From Atrina japonica (lineage: Eukaryota > Mollusca > Bivalvia > Pterioida > Pinnidae), in assembly GCA_030159075.1 (NCBI GenBank), contig BROG01000550.1:335501-399500 (forward strand): a stretch of DNA of 64,000 bases. Direction: 5' to 3'. Shown here piece after piece: positions 10,321 to 24,769 of this stretch (position 1 is its first letter; each line of letters begins with the position of its first letter). The position numbers and the translations under genes were made by a program. The notes under the pieces are model-generated. The model searched no databases and was not told the DNA's origin. It saw only the letters and a program-made list of their open reading frames with translations.

Positions 10321-11813
10321 GATCTAGCAACCTTAGGAATAGTAAATCTTCCCCCCCCTCCCCAATAATGAAGAGTAAATGAATGAATTATAAATGAAAC
10401 GAAGCTCTGACACTATTGACGAGATAGTTTGAATTACATCATGGGTTGATTTGTGACTGGGAGACAGTCCATTAGGTTGTCAAAAACTTATAAAAAGTCC
10501 AAAATATTATTTATTTTCATGAACAGGGCATTAGGTAATAAAACATTTTTAGAGGTGTATGTACAATGTAGATTTTCTTGTATATATCTTAGGAAATATC
10601 TGGTATCAGCCAGTAAATGCAAACATGCAAGTGAACCAACTATTATAATTATTTATTTAAAAAATGTATAATTTTATTGTCTCTTAAGGATTTTTGTTCA
10701 TCTTCGCTTTGCAACCATTCTTGGTGTACCAACACTTCAGACTTATTGTACCCGTTTGTATTGACGCTATTGGCTGTTATTCAAATAAAAAAAATATCGT
10801 TCAGTATATTACATATCATTTTAAAATTATTTGGAGTGGCAGCTCCATGGTGGTGGGGGTATAGGCTATAGGTCTTGTCTACATCTGTCTGTCTGGATAA
10901 GTTTTAGTTCAAATTTTGTAATATATGTTTTCATGATATCTCCAGTCCTGTAACTTGATACAGATATACCCATAAAAATGCTAAGCTGTCACAGTAACTG
11001 ATTTTTTTTGGTCTTTTTCCTAGAATCTGTATCATTTTGTTGTCCAAGCTAGGTCACAGGACCGGTCTATTTCTCACCATTCCAAAAACCAATTGTCTCA
11101 CGAGAAGGGGCCATGTATGATTATCAAATGTAATGTGTTTGTATCAAAATTGAAGGTCAAAACTTTAAAACTCTTCTAGATCTAAATAATTTGGTAGTAT
11201 TTCAATGGAATCTCTAGACCAGCTTCTCATACATGTAAGAGATAATATGATAATGCTTTAAAGGCAGCCATAAACCATTTTCTACTTACCTGGTATTTTA
11301 ATCTTTATATAAATATCTGTCACATGTTATTGCTTTGTTTTCCTTCACCAGATATTCTATGTTTGTATAATAATTCCAGGACATAAAAACAATTTATCAA
11401 TATTTGGGATTTTTTAAGAAATAAAGATATTTAATAGTTACAAAATAATCTTTTAAATAAAAGTAAAATTTGGTATGTATATAACATTATACATGTAATG
11501 CAATCTGTATTATTTCCCTAACCGATATACTGTGTTCAAACTTGTTACTTACCTGGGTGGTTCATTATCCTACTATGTATATGACCTCTTATTTCACCTG
11601 AGTGTCTACAATTTTATTAACAATTTTAATCTTTATTATTTTTCCATTAGTTCAGGTTATGCTTATTGTAGTGTAAACATAAATACCAGCTGATAAATAT
11701 CTTCAGTAAGTTTATTTAGATGTTTGTCTGTGCATGTGGAATTGTTATGTTTTCAGTGTACATGCACAGTTATTTTATGATTGTTCGAGACACAGTCAAA
11801 ACATCATCCAGAG

Positions 11814-11857
11814 GCATCAGGGAAGTAGCGAAAACTGTTACTTGAGGCTGCTAGGCA
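11814..11857. repeat. Dispersed repeat pair, member 2
   Basis: Partner of the fragment at 10277-10320, in the same orientation, sharing the 'cagggaagt' and 'aaaactgtta' blocks followed by 'gaggc'. Only these short stretches are conserved between the two. Confidence 0.5.
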
Positions 11858-14219
11858 AGGGACAATATACTAACAGTTTCCCCAAAACAGCCTAGTAATA
11901 ACTGATTTATTACCCAATAATGAAAAAATGGCAACAGATGTTTTTAAATTGTGATTTATTAAGTTCTGTTAAAAACAATTTGACTAAAAATACAATCACA
12001 CCTTTACAACACTGGTGTGCTTCTATGACACCACAATTTAATCAGTGACATCACATTTTGGAAATAGTTTATCAATATTTTTTTTTTTTTAATTTTGCTG
12101 TGGTTTGTACACTTTTTCTTAGCTCAGTATTTCAAATGAAGGTTTTAGTTGAGGTAGGGGACATGTATTGATTCATCAATACACACCAAATGTTTGTTTT
12201 ATTTAGACAAAGAAAGTGTAAATGCTAGAATATGAAATTATTTGTTTTGAGCACATAAACTTCATCAGTAAACTTCCTGCTCCATGCTCATACTTTGATG
12301 TCCATCAGACCAATTTACTGGACAGTTTTTTCATGCTTCTTGAAACTTGAAATGTACTAGTGTTAATTATTTTTATGTATAATGCAATGGTATGAAATTC
12401 ACTGTTAAATTCTAAGTATTGGAAAAATATGATACATGGTGTGACATGTATTTCTCACCTGTGATGAAGTAGCTGAAGTGGATCCTGTCAGTGCGTTACC
12501 TGTAGTTTTGATATGGATCATATCATGTTTATGTCTTATAGCATTTAAGAGAACATCCAAACTTGGTTCTTTGCTTCAGTTATGATAATGAACAAGATTT
12601 TATTATCCAATGACATTAAATGCATCATTATCAGAATCAATATTATAACATTTTGCATTAAATTTAGCGATAAACACATTTAAAAAAAAAAAAAAAAAGA
12701 TAGTTTATAGAAAAATTCAGTTCAGATATCTCCGAGATAATCCATTTCACTGGTCGCCCCTGATAGCATCTCTGTATTATTTTTTTGTTTGAATAATATA
12801 CATTGCTATATAATGTAGCAAGGTCAGTGGTCACTTCCTGAGTACATTGTACAAATAATACCCTCTATGTAAAGAGGCGTCTTAGAGCATGTTCTCATAC
12901 ACTGAAAGTTGTTTCAAGTTTTAATTGGATTTCAAAAGAAGAATATGTTAGAAGTGTTTATTTAGACACTTAGTTCCTCTTGTTTCATTATCGCCAAAAC
13001 GAAGGACAAAACAGAAATTTCATTATAATATTTTATAACCTTGTAGTTTTCTAGACTCAAGTTGTTACTACATGTTTTGATGATCATCTTTTTTGCATCT
13101 CTTTCTGATTTTCTCAGAATACAGATATAACATGGTTGTAAAAGAACAAAACCTGTATTTCAAAAAGAGATTTACATGTTCTGGCGTTGTATAAGCTTTT
13201 GTGTCTGACATTGTGATCATCTTTAAAATGTTCAAATAATTTTCTCTTCTCGAGCTTTTGATGTATTATTCATGGAATTTCTCATCAAGAGTTTCTTTAT
13301 GATAGGTTACAATGAAATTTTAGGATCTTCTTATTCCTACAAAGCACCTTCGTAGTCAAACTCTCTCATTGCCTTTTTCTGTACCTTTGGTTGCATGTAC
13401 ATAAAAGATTACAAAGATGAATTTCTTGTGGTTTATTAACAGTTTATAGGCAGCAATTCTTGATTGAAGTAAAAGACAACAGTGATGCTACAAATCAGCA
13501 TGATATGTACAATTTAATCATTGATGGAATTTGGGTAAAATCAACAAATTTAATGATCTTTTATTGTCATGATATTTCATTTTCATCCCTCATGTTTTGA
13601 CTGTTTTGCTGGAATTTTATTACTCATATATAACTGTACAATATAGTGACAATGCTTACATGTAAAGAGATGGTAGTTTATTGGTTAAGAATGCTTAACT
13701 AACAGTTGTGATTGATGCTCTATTTGTTGCATGTTTTTGTGTTGGAGCAACAGCTGTCTGGACGTTTTCATCACTGAAATATTGACATATCATGATAATC
13801 GGTATACACATGCCATTGTTTTTTTGCACGCTAAGCTGGTGCTAAGCTGATGCTCGATGTTTTTTGACACCTCTACATGCTTTGTGAAAGGTGATTGATT
13901 ATTTGGTAGATTTCTATTGTGTTTCGTCATGTGCTGTTAGATTTGATTTCACAATGGTTTTTGTTAGCAGTTGTTTTATTTCTGTTCTCTCATTAAGTTT
14001 TCAAGGTTTCCGTGTATCACAAACCTAAAGTTAATTAGGCATGGGCATATCAAGATTTTTAGCACTGGTTTCAAAAGAAATGTTTATGCTCTTTGTTGAA
14101 TGTTTTGGATATTTTGTCAACAATCAGGAAATGTGTGCTGTGACTTGGAATTTTGACCAAATGATGCTTGAATTATTTTAGAACATTTTGTAAATCTTTT
14201 CTTATTCTAAAAAAACTTT

Positions 14220-14600
14220 TGGGCCAGTAAGAACAAACTTTGGTCTTTGGATAGACTGTTTTCAAAAGTTTGTCCTGCAGCCCCACACTTTATGGTTGCT
14301 TTTGCTTCAAATACAAACTTGTTAAATTGACCAAAACCTCTTTGTTTATAAACAAAATTGATTCAAATTTGAGTCATAAAAGCAATATTATGAGCTCTTT
14401 AGCATTATTTTGCCCAAATGGACATAAAAAAATTGATATATTTTTAAAATCCTTTGCTCCAACTCTATTGGGCCACAAATTTTTTAATGATTAGTCTTTG
14501 GGTATACTTATTCTAAACTTCATCTTACAATTTTGCCCTTCATCCAAGAATTCATAAATTGACCAAAATAGCTGTATTTATTTTTTTATTTTCTTTGAAT
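14220..14600. repeat. Diverged duplication, offset about 250 bp
   Basis: 'gggccagtaag ... tagtctttggatagact' with a later 'aaattgaccaaaac' is echoed by 'gggccacaaat ... tagtctttgggtatact' and 'aaattgaccaaaatag'. It looks like two copies of an old dispersed element or an old tandem duplication. No coding potential. Confidence 0.35.
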
Positions 14601-16512
14601 TTATTATTACAATTTTGACCAACTATATGAAATAAGTATAAATAATTGAAAAGTATTTTTAAAAAATCTTGTTTTTATTGTATATGTTTTTATTAATGAA
14701 ATACAGCTATTGGAAGTAAAACTCTCACAATAGCTCTTTGACTATTCAAATCAACCATGAAATAACAGTTTTATTTCAGCAGAATTAAATATGTTTGTAT
14801 CAAGACATGTAAATGAAATGATGTTGGCTTTAATGATCTTCATTTGTCCTAGATCTCAAACCTCAAGGTCACATAGCTGATATGTCAGATGCATTTTGAA
14901 GATGGAACACCTCATTTTGTTAACAGTTCAAGTCATATTTGATCAACATATTTCAGGTGCTTGCTACATAACTTATTAATAGTCTACACAGAAAAGTATA
15001 GTGGGATCTGATTATTATGGCTGTCTTACTCAGACTCAAAGTGTTCTAATTAGCGAGATGGTCTTCTGAGTACTTATTTAATATCTGGTAAGAATTCTTT
15101 AAGAAACTCAATATGTATGGTCTTAAATGTGAGTTATTCCCCTGGGCCAGTTGGTCTTTAGGCAAGGTTACATGGTATTTTTTCAAATTTGTGCCCTGAT
15201 ATAGAACGTCTGAATGAGAAAGATCCTTTGCTTTTTGATACCAGTTATTATCAACAGATGGCTTTTAATGATAGAGATCTCTTATAATAAGCCTTACTTC
15301 ATTTCCATTTTATAACAAAAAGTATTTAAATAAATCATACAAATATATACCATACAGTTACAAAATCTATAAAGACTTCCATCAAATCTATAAAGTCTTT
15401 AACTTAACACTTGAGTATCAATATTTCTGGGTTTTAATATTTTGTCAGTTACATGTATTTAAAAGATTTCAGATTTCATTACGTGTCAGTTGATTTTACT
15501 TATCACTTAAGTATAGTAGGTGTTAACGGAATAAAGGTAGATTTTTATGCATGTTGTGATCACTAGGTACACTGCACAAGTTTGCAGTCGTCAGATCAAT
15601 ATCTTCATCAGAAAGACAGTTTACGTGCATAATTAAGTGATTCAGCATACAATTTTTTTTTATTTTCATTTATTTATTTTATGGCATCCTCACCCATACA
15701 GTGGTTGTACAAGGCTTATCTTATCTATATTTCATAACAATTTTTTTTATTTTCATGGATTCTGTTTATCTTTCAACTAGATTTTTTTTTTGGCAGTACT
15801 GCCAGATTTTTTTTTTTACATAGATCTACATATTAGTTAGTACAGAGTCTGTCATTTGTTCTTCTCTTGTTGTCAAGTCATGGCTGAAAAAGCCATAAAT
15901 CAGAAGACTTATTGTAACACAAACTCAACAAGATGCAATATTGACTGTTTTACAAATATCTATGGTAATATGTCTCTCTTTTAGTTGATCTTAAGACTAA
16001 AGGATTTCATTGAAAAGAAAGATGAGGAAAAATTACATCTTTATAAAAGAGGCATAATGTGGTTGTAAATTCCGTGCTTAGTCTGGAAAGGGATAAAAAC
16101 AAAGATGAATTTAAACCTTGCCATCAAGATGATATTGAAATTTGACTGGTCCTGGTTCTAATTGGTTGATATTTGATTTACTGTCACATATTGATGAAGT
16201 GTCATTTAAGGGTTTCAAGCTATTGCGAATTTAGATGTATGGTATTTATTCCTCAAAACCTATGAAGAAGAATTGCAGTTTGGTATCTACTAAAAGTCAT
16301 GTGATATCACCACAACTTCCTCCACCGTGTGGGGAACACTCTGTAATGGTACACTCTTACAATTAGGCATTGTTATCTTTGTTAGGTACTGAGTATTCTC
16401 CTAAGTGAAGTGGTCATAAACCATGGCTCTACTCTGTTACAATGTTATTGAACTTTGATCATCTTTTATGTGAACCTTGAACTTCATTTTTCTGTTTTGA
16501 ATTTGAATTTTG

Positions 16513-16745
16513 CATAGTGTTTACCACCATACTCAACGGTTTTTCAGTTATATGGTGGAAGCGAGTTTTTAATGGTAGAGGAGAGAACCTGGGTACAATG
16601 TACCTGGGAAGAGACCACCTGTCTTCTGCAAGTAAACTGGCAAACTTTCTCACAAAAATCAGCTTAGATTCCAGCAGGGCTCGAACCTGTGAGACACTTC
16701 ATTGTTTAAAGTGCAATGCTCTAACCACTCGTCCATGGGTCCCAT
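16513..16745 (-). repeat. tRNA-derived SINE (family 1), copy 3
   Basis: On the minus strand it reads from a tRNA-like head (gacgagtggttagagcattg, with box B cacaggttcgagccc at about 16680-16690) through the family body to a 3' end near 16513. The head keeps a recognisable A box and a near-consensus B box. The overlapping plus-strand open frame (16517-16795) is antisense to this SINE and is not a gene. Confidence 0.85.
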
Positions 16746-17331
16746 TCTGTTTTGATAGCAGTGAAATAGACAAACATGAAAATGATGGTGATTGAAGTTA
16801 TACCACATGTACATGTAGTCATGAAGTGAAACATCAGTCGACTATTACAGAAATATTATGTTTTCTTGTATTTTAAGATAACACAATTTGAGTATAATGA
16901 GAAGTCAGATTGAATATTGAAGTTTTACTCCAATCTGTCATTGTACATTAAACATAACACACATAGAAATGTCTCCTGTTAGCAAAATGTAAAAGGCTAA
17001 ATGAGATGTAACTGATCAATCAGTTTGTCTGCCAGAAAGGAGTTGATATCATACATTTGTAGGTCCTTCATCTTGACATCTTGTCTGCGTTTAGAGGTAC
17101 TAGTAGGTACTAAGCATTGCCGATTATTCTCTATAAATTTAATGGCGTTACATTTAATAGCGCCACACTTGTACTAGGAATTAGATTATATGGGATAATA
17201 GTATAAATAGTTAAATACACAGTTTTTAAATCCGAGACAGATGTTTTACATTATTGTGAAAGCATTCATATTATTGTTATAAATAATTACGGGTGTCTAG
17301 ACATGCTTATATACCTGTAAACGAATGGTTT

Positions 17332-17334
<3 letters not shown>

Positions 17335-17386
<52 letters not shown>
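17335..17386. repeat. (TC)26 microsatellite
   Basis: An uninterrupted TC dinucleotide tract of 52 bp, followed by aatcaatcag. Confidence 0.97.
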
Positions 17387-17389
<3 letters not shown>

Positions 17390-19120
17390 CAATCAGAATT
17401 CAGATGCAACAGAAATGTTGACATTTGTTTATGGATGTATAGAAAGCCTATCATTTAAAATTGCTATTGCTAAATCCTAATCACTAACTCATTTGGTCAT
17501 GTTAATACCTGCTGTAGATTTTTAATCATTCAATCTGTCTTGGGGACATTATTTTTATAAGGATCCGTTGAATTAGTGCTATTAAAATTTTATGTATACT
17601 GATACACAATATGAACTCCTGTTATTTTTGTATAAAAATAAGTCTTTTGATTAAAGCTGCATTTCATTTTAAAGAAGTTAATAATATGATGACAAGTGAA
17701 AGTTTTCTAAATTAGAGGTACATACCTAGGTCCTTATGCATTCTGTAATAATTATGAGATATCTCTGCCTGACTTGCACTCTGATTTCTTTGCCTTTAAA
17801 GTTTATTATAGATACAATAATAAATTGTTCACTCTTGTATATGTATCTTATTGCCTAATTTTCTAACAAAGTGCACTTGAAATATCAATCTATATGCAAA
17901 ATAAAGTAAAATTTGTATAACATTTCAATATCCAAAGTTTACATATATGTAATATCTAAGGTAATTTTTCCAAATGAAGATATTTTTTTGGGGGGGGGTT
18001 AAAATGATGCTATGAATATTTAGATTTCTTCTATAAGAAATGGAATTGATACATGCACATTTGCATTTTCTGTAAGGGTTTACATTTTTGGTAATTCGCC
18101 TTATTAGAGATTAGTACACACTCTTGCAATGGTCTCCACAATCTAAAAAATAGGAAAAATAGCTCCCTTAAGCTGGTGACATCACCATGGTGTGAAAACT
18201 TTTTATTTAGACTTTAGACAAATAACCAGCTATTTTTAAAAGAATTAAAAAAATCAGAAGTTGAATTCTGTTGATGCTTTGGTATTAATCCTTTTGACAT
18301 TTATTTTTTGTATGTAAGTCAGACTGACCTCAACTTTTAATTATTGCAGATGACTGTTATGAATTTGTTGCCTGTATGTTATCAATTTTATTGTAAGGTA
18401 AACAGAAGTGTAGTTTCTTTTCATGTTTTATTTACAAATATTTCTGAAGTGAAATGTATTACAGACTCAGAACTGAGTTCCTGGTTTGTTTGTTGGAGGT
18501 GTTTCCAATACCAAACTGTCTGATTCTACTGCGATACTGGGGGTTGTATATTTATAATGGATAAAGGATATTACTGGTGTTTGATACTGCAGATGTGGAT
18601 TCTAGTATATCTGGTTTTAATTTAGTCATTGACCTTCTCTTGAGAGGCTATTATGAAGAGGAAATAAACCTATATGAAAGCAGTTTCCCTGTAAAGAATG
18701 TTCTACTAAACCAGTGCTGTACAAAAAAGTCTGGAGGAGAAGGCAAAAGAAATGAAAGAAAAATAATTTGACAGTTGTTAGGAACATGAAATGCTTAATA
18801 ATGATGTAGATAGATCAACACTAAATGAGTACCTTCCTGCTGATACATCTATAGGCCCCGCTGTGTGTTGTTTTTTTTTCAAATGTTATAACTTCTTCTT
18901 TGCACATGTTTGCATGATAATAAATGACTTTTCTGTTGAAAATATAGGAATCTTCAGCATAGGTTTTAAATATGCAGAGATCATTGGTACATGCCAAAAA
19001 CTTTGAAGCTATACATGTAGGTAGTTTGGATTGTTTTATTCCTCATTCTACCTTATTTTTTCTATCTCAAAAACAGATACTACAACCCCAGAGGCATGGT
19101 ACTTCTCACTGGTTTTACCA
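17390..19120. other. Gene-free AT-rich stretch
   Basis: No supported gene. A G-run (ggggggggg) lies near 17990. The open frame 18577-18771 starts after an acceptor-like 'gatactgcag' but has no donor, no upstream partner and no recognisable domain. I do not call it. Confidence 0.55.
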
Positions 19121-19126
19121 TGATAT

Positions 19127-19266
19127 TTTATCATACAGACTTGATTTTCTGTCATACAGATTTATTCTTTGTCATACAGATCTCATTTTGATATTTTTTC
19201 ATAGATTTAATTTTTGTCATACAGATTTCATCTTGATATTTTGTCATACAAATTTCATCTTAATGT
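19127..19266. repeat. 27-bp minisatellite, array 1 (diverged)
   Basis: Units of 'catacagatttcatcttgat' plus 'attttgt' repeat with deletions. The same monomer forms the cleaner array at 19519-19730, about 250 bp away. The 27-bp period is a multiple of three, so frames stay open through it without being genes. Confidence 0.85.
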
Positions 19267-19518
19267 TCCAAGGCTTGAGATTAAGGACTGTCCAGGACAG
19301 GTAGATTTGCTTGTTGGACAGTTAGAAGATGTAACTAACCTGTCAGACAGAACAGGTGAAATTAAATCAGAGCTTTCATAAAACTCAAAAGACATCATGT
19401 ATTGTTTTGTATTAAGTGAACATATTACATATTACAACAATTAATGCCATCATAATGAACGACATTGAATTTGTTTGATGAAAGAGTCGGACAGGTGCAT
19501 ATGTCATGCAGACAGGTA

Positions 19519-19730
19519 ACTTGTCATACATATTTCATCTTGATATTCTGTCATACATATTTCATCTTGATATTCTGTCATACAGATGTCATCTTGATAT
19601 TCTGTCATACAGATGTCATCTTGATATTCTGTCATACAGATTTTATCTTTGTTATACATATTTCATCATTATATTCTGTCATATAGATTTCATCTTGATA
19701 TTCTGTCATACAGATTTATATTTTCATCTT
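19519..19730. repeat. 27-bp minisatellite, array 2
   Basis: About seven and a half units of 'catacagatgtcatcttgat' plus 'attctgt', with high identity in the first four. It is the same family as 19127-19266. Two overlapping plus-strand open frames across it (19465-19853) are products of the 27-bp period. Confidence 0.9.
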
Positions 19731-19818
19731 TTTATGTCAGCAGAATATTTCTTTACAATTCTTAACATTCAAAAAATCATTTATATATCCCAAAGGTATT
19801 CTTACACATTTATATATA

Positions 19819-19995
19819 CAGTAAAACTTGCATTAAAGGCCACCTCTGTATAAAGGACTCCTGCTTATAAAGGTCATATAAACATAACATTTGTTATTAT
19901 TTTTTATATCGAACAAATCTGTTTATAAAGGTCACCTGTTTGTAACAGCTACTTTTGCCTGTTCCCTTGAGTTGCCTTTATAGACAATTTAACTG
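19819..19995. mobile_element. TA-flanked MITE related to the CAGTG group
   Basis: It begins cagtaaaacttgcattaaag and ends gacaatttaactg, with TA on both sides (19817-19818, 19996-19997). The interior repeats 'tataaaggtca'. It shares its left half with the element at 32889. Its length of 177 bp is almost identical to the other full copies. Confidence 0.75.
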
Positions 19996-19999
19996 TATG

Positions 20000-21645
<1,646 letters not shown>

Positions 21646-22688
21646 CAGAGGTTTTGAAATGAAAAATAATTTACTGGTCAACCTGACAAGTGAATTACTA
21701 AATTTCACTGGTCATACCAATATTTTACTGGTCCTTATATAAATATTACTGAAAAAATAAAAACAAGGGTGAGTAAAATTTCAGAACTACTGGCCCAAAT
21801 GATAAAGTGGTGGCCCAAATATTTTGGACAAATTTCATTGTAAAAAGTAAAGAAAGACACAAAGGAGGATCAGCAATTTATTATTCCTACACCGATTTAT
21901 TATTCCTACACTGGTGAAAAACAAACACTAAGTTAGTTATAAACGACTATCTTAATGCACATTTAAAGGATATAACAAATGTATGTCGATGGGCCAAATG
22001 TGAATTTGGTTGAAAATAAAAGCATTGGGTTGAACGTCCCCTGTTTAAGCTGTTAAGGATTGGAGTTTATAAATGTTGAAGGCAAATAAATATAAATTAG
22101 ATCTACCTCGCTGAACTGAAATGTGTTTTAATTAGCAGGAATCCTGCCACTGCTAGCTGCATTGAAGTCTATTCTATCCATTTACAAGCTCTTTTGAGTA
22201 CACACATCGTTAAATTTCTGGGGAATGAACGACTTTTATTTTTAAACCTCACACGGAGTGCATGAAACTTGCCGTTAGTTATGACAGGTTGATGTTTAAT
22301 CACATGGTTCTCAAATGATCAGACCTAATAATTTCTGCGCGTGGATAAGATATAACTTTAATATTAACTTAAAAAGAGGATTATGTCTTGTCTAAAATAA
22401 ATGACGGCTATAACATGAATTTAGCAGGCTGGTGGGGCACTCGCCCAAACGTTTTATTTTGGGCCAGTAACTACTTGTCTTTGTCATACTGGCAAGCTGG
22501 CGAACGGTTTATTTCAGGCGCTGATTATTTAAATTTATTTATTTGTTTTACCCAGTGTTTCCACAGAAATTAGCAGAAAACTTGATATGCCACGAGGCAG
22601 CCATGTTTTACAATTATCTGAGTCAATGAAGTGCTTGAACAGATTGAATGATACGTAAGTTCAAGCCTTTTACTGATCTGGAACTAAA

Positions 22689-22710
22689 TAAAAAAAAAAA
22701 AAAAAAAAAA
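22689..22710. repeat. Poly-A run
   Basis: About 22 consecutive A residues, ending at cgtagcgcac. It could be the tail of an old retroinsertion on the plus strand, but no recognisable element body precedes it. Confidence 0.7.
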
Positions 22711-22916
22711 CGTAGCGCACACAGAAGTAACAAAATCCAGATTGTGCATTGTCGATGTTTACAAGATTAACTTGCATAAACTTTATTTATATATCTTTAT
22801 AGAGATTTAATGTTGTTTTAAGTTTATTTATTTATATGTACAAATATATGCGTAAATGATACTCAAGGGAGCTAACTATAAAATGCCCACAACATCAAAT
22901 TCATTACAGTGACAAA

Positions 22917-22976
22917 TTTGATATAACGTCATTCCTACATGGGAACAAACCTGGTCGTTGTAAAGAGGGTTCACTG
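22917..22976. mobile_element. Very short TA-flanked inverted-repeat element (60 bp)
   Basis: It begins cagtgacaaatttg and ends agagggttcactg, with TA on both sides. It looks like an internally deleted relative of the CAGTG MITEs. It directly abuts the TA microsatellite that begins at about 22987. Confidence 0.5.
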
Positions 22977-22980
22977 TATG

Positions 22981-22986
<6 letters not shown>

Positions 22987-23030
<44 letters not shown>
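22987..23030. repeat. (TA)22 microsatellite
   Basis: An uninterrupted TA tract of 44 bp directly after tatgtatgtg. Confidence 0.97.
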
Positions 23031-23033
<3 letters not shown>

Positions 23034-23209
23034 AATGTAGTGTTGTAGAGATATTTGTGCTTTATATATAATTGTATTTCTCTACACTACATGCATCGTA
23101 ATGGATTCATTGTCATTTACATTAGGATTAAACACTTTTGACCTTGATCTCTATGACCGAGTTTTCATGTTCAGAATTCTAATCACTGCTATTGAAACAT
23201 TCATTTTTG

Positions 23210-23295
23210 TGAATGCATAGATGATCAAGTGGTTAAAGCATCAAGCATGGGGGCCAGGCAGTTGGTGCTGTAAGTTGAGAGCTTCTGTATGTATC
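23210..23295 (+). repeat. Possible tRNA-headed SINE fragment
   Basis: 'gatcaagtggttaaagcatcaagca' has the A-box-like agtggttaaagcatc block seen in the family 1 heads. The rest diverges and there is no recognisable body. Weak call. Confidence 0.3.
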
Positions 23296-23449
23296 TCAAT
23301 TGTAGGATGGTTGTTTGTGTCTCAAAAGTTGTAACATAGCTGTATGTTTCTTATTTATAGCATGGCTATATGTGTCCCAGTTGTAGCATGGCTGTTTGTG
23401 TCTCAATTATAGCATAATTATACATGTCTCAAAGTTTTAGCTTAGCTGT

Positions 23450-24390
23450 ATCCTGTTTTCTCATATCTGTACATGTCCTACGGTTCAAGTATGTCTACAT
23501 ATCCTGTTTTCTCATACCTATATATGTCCTACAGTTCCAGTATGTCTACATATCCTGTTTTCTCATACCTGTATATGTCCTACTATTCCAGTATGTCTAC
23601 ATATCCTGTTTTCTCATACCTGTACATGTCCTGCAGTACCAGCATGTCTACATATCCTGTTTTTTCATACTTGTATATATCCTACAGTTCCCGTATGTCT
23701 ACAAATCCTGTTTTTCATACCTTTACTTGTCCTACTGTTCAAGTATGTCTACATATCCTGTTTTCTCATACCTGTAGATGTCCTACTGTTCCAGTATGTC
23801 TACATATCCTGTTTTCTCATACCTGTAGATGTCCTACTGTTCCAGTATGTCTACATATTCTGTTTTCTCATACCTGTAGATGTCCTACTATTCCAGTATG
23901 TCTACATATCCTGTTTTCTCATACCTGTATATGTCCTACTGTTCCAGTATGTCTACATATTCTGTTTTCTCATACCTGTAGATGTCCTACTGTTCCAGTA
24001 TGTCTACATATCCTGTTTTCTCATACCTGTATATGTCCTACTGTTCCAGTATGTCTATATATTCTGTTTTCTCATACCTGTAGATGTCCTACTGTTCCAG
24101 TATGTCTACATATCCTGTTTTCTCATACCTGTATATGTCCTACTGTTCCAGTATGTCTACATATTCTGTTTTCTCATACCTGTAAATGTCCTACTGTTCC
24201 AGTATGTCTACATATTCTGTTTTCTCATACCTGTATATGTCCTACTGTTCCAGTATGTCTACATATTCTGTTTTCTCATACCTGTAGATGTCCTACTGTT
24301 CCAGTATGTCTACATATCCTGTTTTCTCATACCTGTATTTGTCCTACTGTTCCAGTATGTCTACATATCCTGTTTTCTTATACCTGTACA
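23450..24390. repeat. 51-bp minisatellite, about 18 units, dimeric higher-order pattern
   Basis: The unit is 'ctcatacctgtagatgtcct' followed by 'actgttccagtatgtctac' and 'atatcctgtttt'. Early units are diverged. One near 23700 has lost a base, which shifts the frame. From about unit 9 to 14, variants alternate regularly (tagatg with tatcctg, then tatatg with tattctg), giving a 102-bp higher-order unit. Because 51 is divisible by three, a 309-codon open frame (23473-24402) exists; I regard it as non-coding. Confidence 0.95.
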
Positions 24391-24482
24391 TGTCTTAGAT
24401 GAACTAGTTGAAAACTTGACCATGTCTGATATGACAGCAACATATGCTGATTACATATGTATCTTATGTAATCATAAAGAAA

Positions 24483-24765
24483 GGTATATCATACCTATAT
24501 ATGTCTGACATGAAGAGAAGAAGTTGTGTATATACATGTATATGATTAAGATGAATTTGTATCATACCTATATATGTCTTACATGCAGAGAAGATGTGTA
24601 TATACATGTATATGATTTAAATGAAGTTGTAGCATACCTATATATGTCTTACATGCAGAGAAGATGTGTATATACATGTATATGATTTAAATGAAGTTGT
24701 AGCATACCTATATATGTTTTACCTGCAGAAAAGATGGTATGTACATGTATATGATTTAGATGTAA
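24483..24765. repeat. 70-bp tandem repeat, four units
   Basis: The unit contains catacctatatatgtcttac, then 'gagaagatgtgtatata' and 'gtatatgatttaaatga'. The middle two units are almost identical, the outer two diverged. It follows the 51-bp array by about 100 bp and shares the 'catacct...atatgtc' motif with it, so the two may have a common origin. Confidence 0.85.
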
Positions 24766-24769
24766 AAGC

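Larger units (their letters stand above)
9810..16510. other. Long gene-free AT-rich stretch
   Basis: I see no convincing exon or RNA gene here. It contains short low-complexity runs (an A-run near 12681-12699, T-runs near 12080 and 15650-15830), a repeat pair at 10277 and 11814, repeat-like sequence around 10860-11170, and a diverged duplication at 14220-14600. A possible polyadenylation-like AATAAA occurs near 10107. Short open frames in it have no recognisable content. Confidence 0.6.

Noticed and set aside
18577..18771. 64-codon frame after an acceptor-like site
   Set aside because: There is no donor, no upstream exon and no known domain; the acceptor context is weak.
19465..19853. Two overlapping frames with a nine-residue repeat
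   Set aside because: Product of the 27-bp minisatellite; both frames are open for the same reason.
23473..24402. 309-codon open frame with a Cys/Pro repeat
   Set aside because: It is produced entirely by the 51-bp minisatellite, whose period is 17 codons. A second frame opens across the single-base deletion, and no splice or domain evidence exists.
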